From positions 88,799 through 152,798 of the forward strand of contig CAJJDN010000061.1 in NCBI GenBank assembly GCA_905182985.1: a DNA stretch of 64,000 bases, read 5' to 3'. Each line of letters begins with the position of its first letter. Positions within the stretch are counted from its first letter, which is position 1. Shown piece after piece: positions 52,582 to 64,000 of this stretch. This DNA is from Paramecium sonneborni (lineage: Eukaryota; Ciliophora; Oligohymenophorea; Peniculida; Parameciidae). Under the pieces are notes generated by a model, which saw only the letters and a list, made by a program, of their open reading frames with translations, was not told where the DNA came from and did not search any database. The position numbers and the translations under genes were made by a program.

Positions 52582-55566
52582 TCAGACATGTTTATCACAT
52601 TCACATTAGCAGATAAATTTGTTAATATATAACTCTTTAGTTAAATGTTAGGAATGACAATCTTAATAACATTATCGACATAAATCTTTTTTGCAAGTTT
52701 TACAACTATAATTTATATAAATAATTACTTGAATTGAATTTGATTTTTATTTCTATCTTTATTTTGAATTTATTGAGTGCATGTTCCTAATAAATGACAA
52801 TAGCATCTATAATCAAATGTATTAAAGGATTCAATAAATGTATGATTTTTTCTAATTTCATTCAAAACTATTTAACTCTTTGTGAGAGAATCAGATCCAA
52901 AACTAATTGTTTCTTTATTATTATGATTATTAATATTTTCACATTTAGAATGGCATTATGAGACACATATGCTGCAAATTTAAAATAAATGATTAAGGAA
53001 GAAAGAATGAATTTTTGAACATTTTATACAGTAATACATTTTACTCAGTTTAATTTATCTGCCTTAATTACATTTTGTAATCCCATAATCTTAAAACTTT
53101 TATAATCCATTATTGTGCATTATAATAGTTAATGTTGTATTTGTTACATAAAATTATAAGGTAAATATTGACATGTTAGGGTACATTTTTTTCAATTCTT
53201 TTATTTTTTATTTTTCAAATATTCTATCAATGCGTAAAACAATAAATTTAAGAGAAGAAGTTAGTTATTCAAATTAATTAAATATTTTTTCTAGAAAATC
53301 AAAATTAATATTGTTTCCTACTAAAGATAAATATAGTCTCTCTAATTTTTTTAATTTCCCAATATTATTTTTTAATTTTTCTTAAACCATCTTATCATAA
53401 TTTGTTATATAATCCATAATTAAAACAAGATCTTTTAAACTAAATTTAGATCCTAAATACTCCAAAAATAAACTGATTTCAGAATTTTTTGATTACAATT
53501 TAGTTAAATTAAATTAAAATTTTTTTAAATCTAGAGTTCTTAAAGATGCTACTAATTAAGAGAAAACTTACTATAAACCACAATCATCATAATCTAAACT
53601 TAATTCCTCTAAAGAAGTTTAATTAAATAACCAAAGCTATGAAGTTTGAGTATAATTTAATTTAATTTTTGGTATTTTAAATTCAAAAGAGATACAATTA
53701 TATTTACTTAATGTCCACATAATAGTTCTATGATCTTATTCAGAAATTTATGTTCCTATAGTTAAATTAACTTTAGGGATATGTTAGATTTTAGTAAGTA
53801 ATTAGACAATATTATTAATTTATGGATTTTAATTTTGAATAATAATTTCTAATTATGTTATACAAGGAAATTACATCTTACATAAATTATCTGACCATTT
53901 AGAACAAGAATTATGATTTGAATCCTCAATTATTTCTAGAATAAGAATTTAAATATCATTTTAATTAGATAATATTAATTCAGGTGTTTAATTATTTAAT
54001 TTTAAATTGAGAATTTTACATTTATTAGGAATTATACACTTGTTGTATAAATTATTTTGATTATTTTGATATAAACTAATATAACTATGATACTAATAAA
54101 GTACTGAAACTTTATTATAATTACAATAGAGAAAGTCATCTAAAGATTTTTAATCTTCAGGGGCTATCATTTAAATTGAAGGCATAGTTTATGAAGAACT
54201 TTCAGGGTGTATTCTTTTAGATTCTACAACAGAATGATTAAATTTTGATTATTGCCATAACTATCTCTATTAAAAATTTTATTAACTATGACTAGGAGAT
54301 AAAGGAGCATTAATTTATCTATTTTTTGTTGATTGAGTAAGTTTAAGAGGATTAGCAGATGGTGTTTTATTATTATTAAATTGAGTATCCTTTGTTTAAA
54401 AATTAGATGGTGAAGATTATCTTGGAGATTTTGATGTTTATCTTTTTATGTTTGAATCAGTTAATAAATTTGTAGATGATTTCTATTTTTTTTGATTACT
54501 CAAATTAACTGCAATTTATTTAGCTGATTTCTATCTTTCCTATTAATAAAAATTAGATCCTGTATTTCTACCTCTATTAACTAAAATATCTGGAGAAAGA
54601 TAATCAAATTATGAAATTCCCTTTTTAGGAGATTCAAATGATTCAAATGTTGTTCCTTTTGAAAGTGCAATTTATTAAGTTTGATTTTCTTTCAATTATA
54701 AATAAAAGGACTTCAATTCTATAAAATCAGGACGATTATTAGGATTTATTTATAACATTTTCTTTAAAATAGTTAAAATTATTTAATCTGATTAAGTAAT
54801 ACGTTCAACATATCTTATATAGTCTATTATTATTTCTTCTTCAATTTAAGAATTCACTTTTTACCTAAAATTCCATTATTGTAATGTCACTAAATATAAA
54901 AAGCATAAACCTAAAGAATAAACATCACTTTTAAAAGGATTATGTTTAAGTTTTGTTGTTTCTGCATTTAATAATTCAGGTGCTAAATATGATTTAGTAC
55001 CTACAACATTTATTGTCTAAATTGTTTCAATCTAGGAACTACATCCAACATCACAAGCTTTCAATTAAAAAGGATCCATTATCAATATGTTTTCTAATTT
55101 TATATCTCTATGTGCAATGTTCTTTTATTATAAATACTCGAAAATATTGATTAGTTATTCTAAAATTTTATGCAATTCTTCAACTTCTAAATAATGCTTT
55201 TTATCCTTAATATATAAATCTAAATTTTGCTATCCTTTTTCCATTAACAAATATGCAAATTATTAACTTTATGCATATTTATCTGCTGATACAGTTTCTA
55301 ATATCATAAAATCAATTAAATTAATAACATATTCTGATGGATACAATTATTACATGATTTATATTTCATTTTCAATGTTACACTAATTGATTATGACTTA
55401 CTTAATACAAGAAATCTCTTACTTTAAGTGCATACATTTTACCATTCATCAAAACACTATAAACTCTACTATTTCCTTACCCTAAATGTCCATTATCAAT
55501 CAAATTTTTACGAAAGTCATTTCCTTTAATAAATTTCATTTAGCTTAATTGGAGAGCCAAATCCAT
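52582..55566 (-). CDS. Protein kinase - LRR - UBR-like zinc finger fusion
   Basis: 979 aa; two short introns (22 nt near 55390-55411 and 23 nt near 52703-52725) leave exactly 980 codons. Residues ~10-310: kinase domain with glycine loop 'GHLGQGNSRVYS', Lys in 'YALK', catalytic loop 'IAHRDIKLENIL', metal loop 'ACDVGCSSQ' (DVG in place of DFG), 'GTKSYLAPELL' and 'SDVYSLGLCFLYLV'. A Ser/Gln/Lys-rich linker follows. Residues ~560-800 look like leucine-rich repeats: 'LEELSLDYDDCGLQ', 'SLRTLDLKKFQ', 'LKKLERLYLSLVGN'. The last ~190 residues are Cys/His-rich: 'ITKCNQGRQ', 'MYYCIKCSKIHSFF', 'ICSICVSQCHSKC', 'CKTCKKDLCRQCYQDCHS', 'ICQCECDKHV', resembling a UBR-box type zinc finger. No TGA separates the parts. 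An ATG at 53186 could start a separate zinc-finger gene if a stop was lost. Confidence 0.8.
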
Positions 55567-55826
55567 ATTAATAAATAAAATAACAAAATAAATCACTTCT
55601 CTTAATTCAATCAAATCAAATGGATAACTCAAACCATTTTTATCTTTATTTTTGCATGATGAATTTTTAAATATACTATTTAAACTTCAATTCAAATTAT
55701 TATTATAATAATCTAACAATAAATTCTTGTAAACACCTCCACTCTCTAAATTATTTAATTAAGTTCAAATTATTAATAACTTTCCTGTTTAGAATATTAT
55801 TATATATAAAAATAATATTAAAATTT

Positions 55827-56474
55827 ATGGATAAAGAAATAATATAATTTCAAGATAAAAATTAGGAATTGGAAAGCTTTTCATAGAAAATTAGATATAC
55901 CACCTTAGATAAAAATAATCAAAATAGAATGAAAGAGTTAGCTATTGGAATTAAGATCATACTAATTATTCAAACCTTATTTATTGGAATCATTTTTGGA
56001 TTAAATATATACTTAAATATATAATTTAGTTGGCCTTATGAGACATTTTTAAGCTAAGCTTTATATATACGAATTTTTTTTTTGACTTTGACAATCATCT
56101 TTATAATTCGGCTATTAATCTATAGATTAAGAAACAATATAGCTTAATGTAATTATCAATTATATAAGTAAGACATATTTATTGTAATTTTTATTGCAGC
56201 ATATCTAATTTTTTTTATTTCATTAAGCTAGATTTCAAATATTTTTGATCTTCAAGGAGAGAAACTCTTCAATTTTTACATTTATTAGGTTTTATTAACC
56301 CTATTTATTGGATATATTTATAATCTAATTTATTTTTCATTAGCACAAGATTATATTGAGAGAAGTAATTAGTTTAATTAATTTAGAGGTTCAATGTAGT
56401 TAGGCGGTAATAATAATTATAGAGGTAATCGTATATATCTTAGTTTTTATTGGTTTTCTAAGTAATTAAAGTGA
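55827..56474 (+). CDS. Small four-helix membrane protein, hypothetical
   Basis: An intronless frame of exactly 216 codons (215 aa). A charged head ('MDKEIIQFQDKNQELESFSQ') is followed by four hydrophobic helices: 'GIKIILIIQTLFIGIIFGLN', 'IRIFFLTLTIIFIIRLLIY', 'FIVIFIAAYLIFFISLSQI' and 'FYIYQVLLTLFIGYIYNLIY', and a polar tail. The stop TGA 56472-56474 sits in the first of three tandem ATTAAAGTG-type 10-mers (56,464-56,494). Family unknown; the layout is like small tetraspan proteins. Its start is 261 bp from the divergent LRR-kinase gene. Confidence 0.7.
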
Positions 56475-57219
56475 TTAAAGTGATTAAAGTGATTATTTCT
56501 AAAGAATTGTTTCCATATTATTTCTTTAGGGAGTCATAACTTTATATTTACATATGTAGATACATTTATTGTTTAAAATAATCAATGGAAAATTAGAATT
56601 AAAACCTAACCAATATTTTTAGGGATATCTATATATACAAATTACAACATTTTTGGTTTGTTTTAAGGATTGATTATTATTATGATTAAATTTAAATTTC
56701 AAATCAAGACTCTGATTATATTCTAATAAAATTAGTGATTAACACTAAAAATAATCAATCATTAATTAAATTGATTAAGAGACATTAAAAACAATAAAAA
56801 GAGCTCAAATTTTTACTTGAGAATATGATTGAATTAAGATTCTTGCATATTTATTCATATCTAAAAAGTTCTTACTATAACTTTTAAGTATTAATGATAG
56901 AAAATATAAGAATATAATTGAATCTTCAGGCAATATATGAAGTTTCTGTTACTAAATTAAACTCTATAATAAAACAAATCCATAAAATTTTATATTATTA
57001 ATTGTTTAATTAAACTTTGTGATAAAAATAAAATACAATTTTATCATTATTTATTTTTGATAAATTTATAGCCTCAATAAATTAGTAAATTTTTTAGCTA
57101 ATCTATTATTATAATTATAAAAATTAAGTTCTAGTTACTACTTTAAGAGAAATTTATATTATAATTCTGACGAGAATTTCGATAAATTAATTAATATATT
57201 TTAATTAATTAAAAGCTTA
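56475..57219. other. Intergenic, no gene seen
   Basis: Begins with three tandem 10-bp units (ATTAAAGTGATTAAAGTGAT...). The rest is AT-rich without a trusted frame, and should include the promoter of the pseudokinase gene at 57220. Confidence 0.5.
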
Positions 57220-58358
57220 ATGGGTTGTTTACTAAGTGTATTTTCTTGTTAATAACTAGATAAAAAAAGAATGGCATTACTTTAAAAGTTATTCTTAATA
57301 TTATTTTAAAAGCGCTGATGAAATTGATGATATTAAAGAAAAAATTACAAGTTATAGTATTTAAAATTAGTACATTAATTAAGAAAAAATTATTGTTGAG
57401 AAACCTCATAAAGATTTTACAAAAGTAATGAATCATTTAGAAACTAAAGATAAAATTTTTGAGTAAAAATGTACAATAAAAGATATATTTAACTTAAAAT
57501 TAAAAAGATAAGGAGTATTACATAATGAAATCAATAAATAAGTAATATTTAGAGTACTCAGGAATGCAAAAATAATTTTAAAATGAGATTTAATTTGGAA
57601 AGGAATGTAAAGGGAAATTTATTTAAAAATACCATTAACATTTTATGACCATTAAAAAATGTTATATAATATTAGAAAATGTATAAGGTGGTAATTTGTA
57701 GTCTTTAATGAAAAGAAAAGAAATGAGTGAAGTTGAAATTAGATTTTATATCGCAGAAATATTGATTGCTTTATAGAATATTCATAAATATAATGTTATT
57801 TATAGAAATTTAACACCTGATAATGTATTGATTGATAATTAAGGTCATATAAAATTAAGTGATTTTTCAATATGTCATTTTGGTACAGAATGTAATTGTC
57901 TTAATGGGAATATATATTACTAAGCACCAGAAATCAATTTAATAAAATATTAAAACTAATTATCAGATTATTGGAGTTTAGGAGCATTAATGTATGAAAT
58001 GTATGTTGGATATCCTCCTTATTTTCATCCAAATATAAATACTTATAAGAAAAATAAAAGAGATTAAAAGCTTGTTATTCCAAACTCAATTTCAGAGTCT
58101 GCTTAACAATTGCTAAGACAACTATTAGATAATGATGTATATAAATAATAATGATAAAAGATTTAAGTAAGAATATAGAATGAATCTATAAAAAAAGTGC
58201 AATATCATGTATTTTTTGAGGGATTGGATTGGGAATTAATTAAGAAAAAATATATACAAAGTCCATTTATTCCAGAACTTAGATCTAAATCAGACATTAA
58301 TTATTATTTGCAAGAAGAGAAATAAAAATAAATAGAAGAGTAGTAATAAATATAATGA
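57220..58358 (+). CDS. AGC-type pseudokinase with MGC N-terminus
   Basis: 355 aa after introns of 22 nt (57238-57259), 25 nt and 24 nt; the model is exactly 356 codons. AGC kinase layout is clear: 'KIYLTQNQKDKEYYIMKSIN' (VAIK-type Lys present), 'YIILENVQGGNLQSLMKR', 'IHKYNVIYRNLTPDNVLI', 'GHIKLSDFSICHFGTECN', 'SDYWSLGALMYEMYVGYPPY', and an AGC-like C-tail 'FFEGLDWELIKKKYIQSPF'. Defects: glycine loop reads 'LSKNVQQ' (no Gly), the catalytic Asp of (H/Y)RD is Asn (YRN), and DFG is DFS. Phosphotransfer is therefore unlikely; a scaffold or allosteric role is inferred. N-terminus 'MGCLLS' suits myristoylation and palmitoylation. Confidence 0.88.
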
Positions 58359-58409
58359 AAATAAAAAAAAGATTTCTATTTTAAAATGTATTAATTTATA
58401 TTAATATAA

Positions 58410-60253
58410 TCATTTTCTCTAAATAACATATTCTAATGATACTATTCTTACTCTTTTATCCCAACTACCTGTAATAATTAATTCTCTATATTGATTAACA
58501 GCAATACAACTAATTTATTCAGTATGAACTTTAATACTTTTTAAAAGAGTAGGTTAATCTTTAATTTCCCAAACTCTTAAAGTTTTATCAATTCCTGCAC
58601 TAAATAAATATTTATTAAATCCTAAACTAGTTATAGTTTCATTATGTGCTTATAATTTATGAGCTTTAAAACCTCCTCTTAAATTCCAAATAATAATAAT
58701 TCTATCAGCACCTCCACTAGCTAACATTTAATTAGGTAATTCTTTTAAACAATAAACATCATCTCCATGAGCAAGTTCATATTTTAATTATCCTTTAAAT
58801 GCACTCCAAATCTTAATAAAGCAATCTCCTCCAGATGCAAAATTATCATCATCTAATTAAATTATTGTTCTGACTATCTTTTTATGAGCATCTTCTATTG
58901 TATAAAAACATTTATCTCTATTCCATATCTTTATTCTATAATCACCTCCTCCTGAACATATATATTAAAACTTTCTTAAATAACATAAACTTTTAACTAT
59001 ATCAAGATGACCTACTAAAGTAAATTCTAATGTCATATATTAAACATTCCATATATGAATCAATCTATCATTACCCCCTGATACTAATTTCTCAGCTATA
59101 TCTTAATTAAAATCATCACTTATTCCACATAAACACCATATTTCACCTTTATGAGCATCTATTGTACCTAAACACATTTATGAATCTATATCCCAAAATT
59201 TTAATACTCCTTCTCCTCCAGCAGATGCAATTTAATTTAAATTTAATACACAAACTGCTGTTACTATATCTAAATGACCTTATATTATTGTATTCAAATG
59301 TTTTTATTGACTTATAAATATTTCAAAAGGAAGACCATTTAATTGAGGACTTTCTTTAGGAACTGTTCTTTATTTAAATAATTGATTACTTTGGTACAAA
59401 ATCAGAACTTTAAGGAACTTTGTACTCTTTTCCTAATAAATCAGAATGTAAATAAGGTTAAATAGCTGACTTATAAAAATCCAAATTCTTTTATTTATTC
59501 TTTAAATTGACCTTAAATATAGTCAATGAATCATATTCAGGTTCATCCATTACTACAGGTTTTTTTTCATTATTTAATATGTTACTTACAACAAATGCTT
59601 TTTCAATTGCAACTTATACAGCTTTCTCAAAATTTTAATTTATTAATATATCACTACTTATGCTTGATCTACTTAATTCTTCTGCTTATTTAGTTAATGT
59701 AGGTACGATTATCTACAGTAATTTTTCTTATAAATCTAATAAGAAATCAAATTTTCTTGAATCATCAACTTCTCCATTTAAAATAGAATTCAATTTATTA
59801 ATATGTTCTTCACAATTTTAGGTAACTTCTGCAATTTTAGTATGTTTTTCATTGTAAAATTATTCAATTTAAAGAATAACAGTTTTAATAAAAGCTAATA
59901 ATAATGGATTAAATTATACAATCTAATTCATCTGTAAAATAATTAACAATATGTTTTTATAATTTTTTGCATTCTGATTTCCTAATTTCTCTAGTTTGTA
60001 TTAAATGATTTTACAACATTGTCATTCTTTATCTAACAATACTCAAATCCTCTTTTATAAAATTATAAACAATACTAGCAATAGTTTTTGGTACAGAGTA
60101 ACTAGAAGGATCGAAATCTCTTAATGGTAGAATAGCAGCTAAATGATTTTTAGGATGAGTGACTATGCAATCAGAACATAATGTTTTATGTTGACATCCT
60201 TTTGTAGTACAAACCATAGTTGACATCTTTCCATGATTAAAACAACGAATCAT
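58410..60253 (-). CDS. Zinc finger - coiled coil - WD40 protein
   Basis: 598 aa with introns of 25 nt (near 59914-59938) and 22 nt (near 59368-59389). The first 50 residues form a B-box-like zinc finger: 'IRCFNHGKMSTMVC', 'GCQHKTLCSDCIVTHPKNH'. A helical region follows ('NEKHTKIAEVTQNCEEHINK'). The C-terminal ~300 residues are seven WD40 repeats, e.g. 'IASAGGEGVLKFWDIDSQMC', 'KLVSGGNDRLIHIWNVQY', 'FASGGDCFIKIWSAFKG', 'ASGGADRIIIIWNLRGG', 'LFSAGIDKTLRVWEIKDQ' and 'IITGSWDKRVRIVSLEYV', which form a beta-propeller for protein binding. Start ATG 60253 opens directly on the zinc finger. Convergent with the pseudokinase, 51 bp apart. Confidence 0.9.
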
Positions 60254-60440
60254 TATAATTATTATAATAAAGAAAATAGAAATGAGTAAGTATAGTATAA
60301 TTAATATTAGGGGATCATTTACAGGAAAGTTTATGCATAAATTACAATAATTGATGGGTTTATATTTAGACTTAATGACAACAGCACCAAAAGTAGAATT
60401 GACAGAAAATTTATTTAGAGCAACCATCATTTTTTAATTT
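60254..60440. promoter_or_regulatory. Short divergent promoter region
   Basis: 187 bp between the start codons of the WD40 gene (reverse) and the TmcB-like gene (forward). Both promoters must lie here or overlap the genes. An open reverse-strand frame continues upstream of 60253, but it has no family support. No specific motif identified. Confidence 0.45.
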
Positions 60441-63400
60441 ATGTTCCGTCTTCATTATTTATTACCAGTAGATGGATGGGGAGTATGGAAATATGAAGAT
60501 TTTAAGATCAAAATTCCATAATAGATTTTATCAACAATATTTTCACAAAATGCAATTTTACTCAAAGTAATTCTAATCATTTTAAATGGTGGTTGTTTAT
60601 TGATGAGTTTTATGAGAATTAAATTAATGTACTACTATAATAACTTAACTTGGCATATCTTTTTTATGCCTCAAGTTTCAATTCTAATAAATTTTGAATA
60701 AAATCCAACTCTATCAACAATTGCAATTTTTTTATTACTCCTTTAATCTTTTATAAATTTATACTTTAACAGAGCCACCAAATTTTTGCACAATAATCCA
60801 TTTATTAGAAAGTATACTAATCTTACTCTTGTTTCTATAGCTATTGATACTCTTTGCTACATGAAGTTTCAATTTTACTTGATAAGATTAATATTACTAC
60901 ATTTTTCAACAATTGTTTAAATAGTTGATGTTTACACTTTTAACCCTTACAAACCTAAACTCAACTCATTTGTATTTTAATGTTCTATACTATAATATAC
61001 TCTCATTTTCATAACAACAATCTCAATTATTTAATAATCAGAAAATAATTTGTTTTATTCTTATTTTTTATTTGGAACATTATCAGTAGCATTATCTTAA
61101 ATAATAATAGAAAAAGGTTCTAGAAAGCAGACTTTTGATTAATATTATGTTTTAATTTAATGTTAATCGTTGTATCTAGCAACTAATTTTTAAAAGGCTA
61201 TTTCACTTAGTTAACATAAATAAAATTGTAAATTTAAACATGAAAGCTGTGTGACTGATACTATAATTTGTATTCTTGAAAATTCAATAACTAAGAATAA
61301 ATAAAATAAATTGGATTATGAAATTTTAGAATTAGCATTAATTAATTTCTTATCTTTATAAAAAGCAGCTTTGACAGCTTTTTGTAGATTAAAATTGTAT
61401 TATAATGCAGAAGATGATCATACAATATATTTTTAGATAAGTTTTCCAAATATAGATAAGAAATTATGGAAAAGAGTTAGAGATGTTCAAAATAGAATCA
61501 CTAAACAAATAAGATCAACTCAATATTATGATGAAAAAGATCTAAAAACAAAGGATATATATGTTGCATGTTTGATGAAGGATTAATTTTATCCAAAAAT
61601 AATTGAAGTCTTAAATAGAAAGCTTGAATATTGGAATTAATTATTGTCAGATCTTGCTAATTATGAAAGACTCTTTGAACATACAATAAAGTGTAGTTCA
61701 GTAATGCATAATTTTAATATATTTTTAACCAATCTATTTTCTTAAGATTTAGATGAAATATAAAATATTAAAACTGTGATAGAATTAAAAATGTTAGAAA
61801 TCTATTTTTGTGTAGTCAGAAATGATTAAGTTTAAGCCACAAAAATGCAAAAGTTTATTATAGAAATGTTGAGATAGGAAACCCAACAAGATGGTAAACT
61901 TTTAAATTGTAGCATTCTTGAAAACAAAGTTGTTCTATTATACACAAGTATAGTTAAAGCATCAGGATTTATAATAAAAACAAATAGTGGATAATTAGCA
62001 AAATTTTGGGGATATGAAAGTGAATTAGATTTTCATGATATTAAACATATTAATTAGTTGATGCCAAATTTCTGTGCATCTGTCCATGATTAATATATAG
62101 AGAGATTTTAAACTATAGGTCATAGTATTCTTTTTGGGAAATGTAGAACTATATTTCTAAAAGATAAATACGATCTACTCATTCCAGCTAGCATTACTAT
62201 AGATAATTTCTTTATCAGTTATGATGATTATGTAATCACCGCTGCTTTTGCTAAAAATAAAGAGACTTCTTTATATATTCTATTTGATTGCAAAGGTAAA
62301 ATACTTGGAGTCACTTAATTGATGTATAAAGTATTTCATACTATCGATTCAACAATAACTCCAGAATTATTAAATACTGGATATATTTTTTAGATAATTC
62401 CTAATATCTTCTATTTAGTTAATAATCATACTAATGCTGAATATGATAACCTTCTTTTTGAAGAGAGGATCCATTTAATTATTGGAAATCCTATTAAATA
62501 ATAATTTGAAAAACCCATTAATTTATCAAGACACAAAGCTTATTATGATGATTTATGGACTCTTTATGATGATACTAAAAATCATAAAAGTGAAATGTTT
62601 CTTCAAGATTATTAAGATTCTTGTAAGTAATTCATAGATCATTTATTAAAAACAGTGAATTTTGAAATTATATGCCAACTCCATTATTAAATAATAGGAC
62701 ATTATAAAACAATGCCTTTGTTTACATTAGAAATTTTAGATATAATAAAAGCTGATTTATCATCAAGTATGACATATTCATCATAAATTGAAATAAAAAC
62801 TAATGATTAATTTGAGCCAGATCCAGTTGATTTAAGTTCAATTTAAGAAGAGAGTTTCCAGAAAGTGAAATAAAATGATTTACAATAATTAGATAATACA
62901 TTACAATAAATACCTGAAATATCTTTTATAAAAAGAAGATTTGAATCATAGATAAATGAATAAACTCAAAGAAACAATAAATAAAAATAATTCACATAAC
63001 CATAATCTCAAAAGGCTACATTTTAGGTAATAAAACAGAAAAGTTTGAATGATGATCTAAAAAGTATAGAAGAAGAAATGAAGATAATTAAAGCTAATAG
63101 AAGATAAAGTTAAAGATAAATAATAAATCAAAAATAAAAAGAGGAACATAAAAGTTCTGAAAAATTGACTAAAAGAAAGAATATCATAGATTAAATCTAA
63201 GATAAACGTAAACAAGATATTAATGAAATGGATGCAGTAAATTCTGTTAATTCTATTACTTCTAATTTAATAAATTATAAATAAGATCTTATAAGGAGTG
63301 TATATAAATCAAGTAAAATTCCTTACTCACTTAAAATGATAATAATTTTTGATTTGATGATTATCTCAGCAATATTGGTCTTTAATATATTTCCAATTAT

Positions 63401-64000
63401 TACAATTCATAATAATAATATTCATGCTATTCATTAGATAGATGCTATAATGGCTCCTTATCTATATAATTCTTACTATTGTTAATTATACGTTCATAAT
63501 TTGATTTTTGAATTATAAAAACTATAAATAGTAAATTACAGTAAGGAATTGATTCATGATATTGAAGCTATTAATTAAAATAATACTCTTCTTTAAGACT
63601 TAAGTAAATATTATCCAGTCTTTCTAGAAATAGAAAAACTAACTTACTTTCCTGCATTAAATATTCATTTCATAAATACTGATGATTAATTTAATGTTTC
63701 ATTCACATATATGTACAGTGTCTTAATTGAAAAACTTCAATATTTCACATAAAAAGGTTAAGACTTTGCTAAATATCAAATGAATGAATCTGAGATTATC
63801 TCTTCCTTATATTTATATGCAAATTTGTAAGAAAGTATATCCCTATATTCAGATCTAATCTAATTAATAGTGTTGACTTTTTTTGAAGACGTGGATTATG
63901 ATGAGAGTAACTTCCTTAAATATCTTTTGGTTGCACTTTTTATAACTTTCTTTTTATTTTGGACATAGATTATATATTTTCATTAAATCTTTAATTATTT
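60441..64000 (+). CDS. TmcB-like multi-pass membrane protein, cut by the window end
   Basis: An intronless open frame from ATG 60441 to the last base (about 1,186 codons seen, no stop). It opens 'MFRLHYLLPVDGWGVWKYED' and has N-terminal helices 'LLKVILIILNGGCLLMSFMR', 'SIAIDTLCYMKFQFYLIRLI' and 'TLIFITTISIIQQ'. Then comes a helical soluble region of cyclic TPR-like look, a possible PAS-like part ('KASGFIIKTNSGQLAKFWGY'), 'LLPASITIDNFFI'-type sequence, a charged coiled-coil stretch ('LKSIEEEMKIIKANRRQSQ'), a helix 'YSLKMIIIFDLMIISAILVF' and a late helix 'FLKYLLVALFITFFLFW'. Layout matches the gene at 36122-40290, and the family is large in ciliates. Function unknown; membrane sensor or channel roles would be speculation. 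Confidence 0.75.

Noticed and set aside
57404..57450. A 16-nt intron in the pseudokinase gene
   Set aside because: A 25-nt GT...AG segment with the same start restores the same frame and is of normal length.
59910..59940. A 16-nt intron in the WD40 gene
   Set aside because: A 25-nt GT...AG segment from the same donor also keeps the frame and is the usual size.
60029..60430. Reverse ORF extending the WD40 gene upstream with hydrophobic 'LILIILYLLISIFFIIIII'
   Set aside because: It crosses the divergent promoter and the family sequence starts at ATG 60253 with the zinc finger; the upstream part is AT-run translation.

Overview
The window reads as macronuclear DNA of a ciliate, almost certainly a Paramecium. 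It is very AT-rich. Long open frames appear only if TAA and TAG are read as glutamine and TGA is the only stop. Genes are packed closely on both strands and are cut by very small GT...AG introns, about 20-32 nt. With these rules most models close exactly in frame: E2 enzyme 206 aa, cyclin 315 aa, cysteine protease 320 aa, TTLL 529 aa, LRR kinase 979 aa.

Region by region. 1-10.6 kb: two direct duplications, each broken by a single N (751 and 9332); these look like unmerged contig overlaps. This part holds a ubiquitin-conjugating enzyme (E2-25K type, two copies), a TLDc remnant, a decayed proteasome ATPase (Rpt5) gene, a Rab-like GTPase with a huge Gln-rich insert, an unrecognised broken gene, and a divergent kinase (one whole and one cut copy). 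11.9-16.9 kb: B-type cyclin, myristoylation-type TPR protein, papain-like cysteine protease. 16.9-18.9 kb: a 2-kb stretch with no gene that I can see. 18.9-32.4 kb: a small MGC protein, several coiled-coil proteins, a tubulin-ligase-like (TTLL) enzyme, a B-box/SPRY protein, an SF-assemblin-like protein and unrecognised proteins. 32.5-41.1 kb: a multi-pass membrane protein resembling ALG6/ALG8 glucosyltransferases, a Rab with an MCC N-terminus, a large TmcB-like membrane protein and a small hypothetical ORF. 41.1-50.2 kb: one giant secreted protein (about 3,000 aa) with about ten tandem lectin/LamG-like domains. 50.8-64 kb: an unrecognised protein, a kinase-LRR-zinc-finger fusion, a four-helix membrane protein, an AGC-type pseudokinase, a zinc-finger/WD40 protein and the start of a second TmcB-like gene, cut by the window end.

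There are no operons and I see no tRNA, rRNA, CRISPR array or transposon. Recurrent themes are ubiquitin/proteasome (E2, Rpt5 relic, UBR-like zinc finger), cilia and cytoskeleton (TTLL, SF-assemblin, coiled coils), membrane traffic (two unusual Rab-type GTPases) and kinases with damaged catalytic motifs. All gene models are by-eye translations; domain names rest on motif recognition, not on searches.
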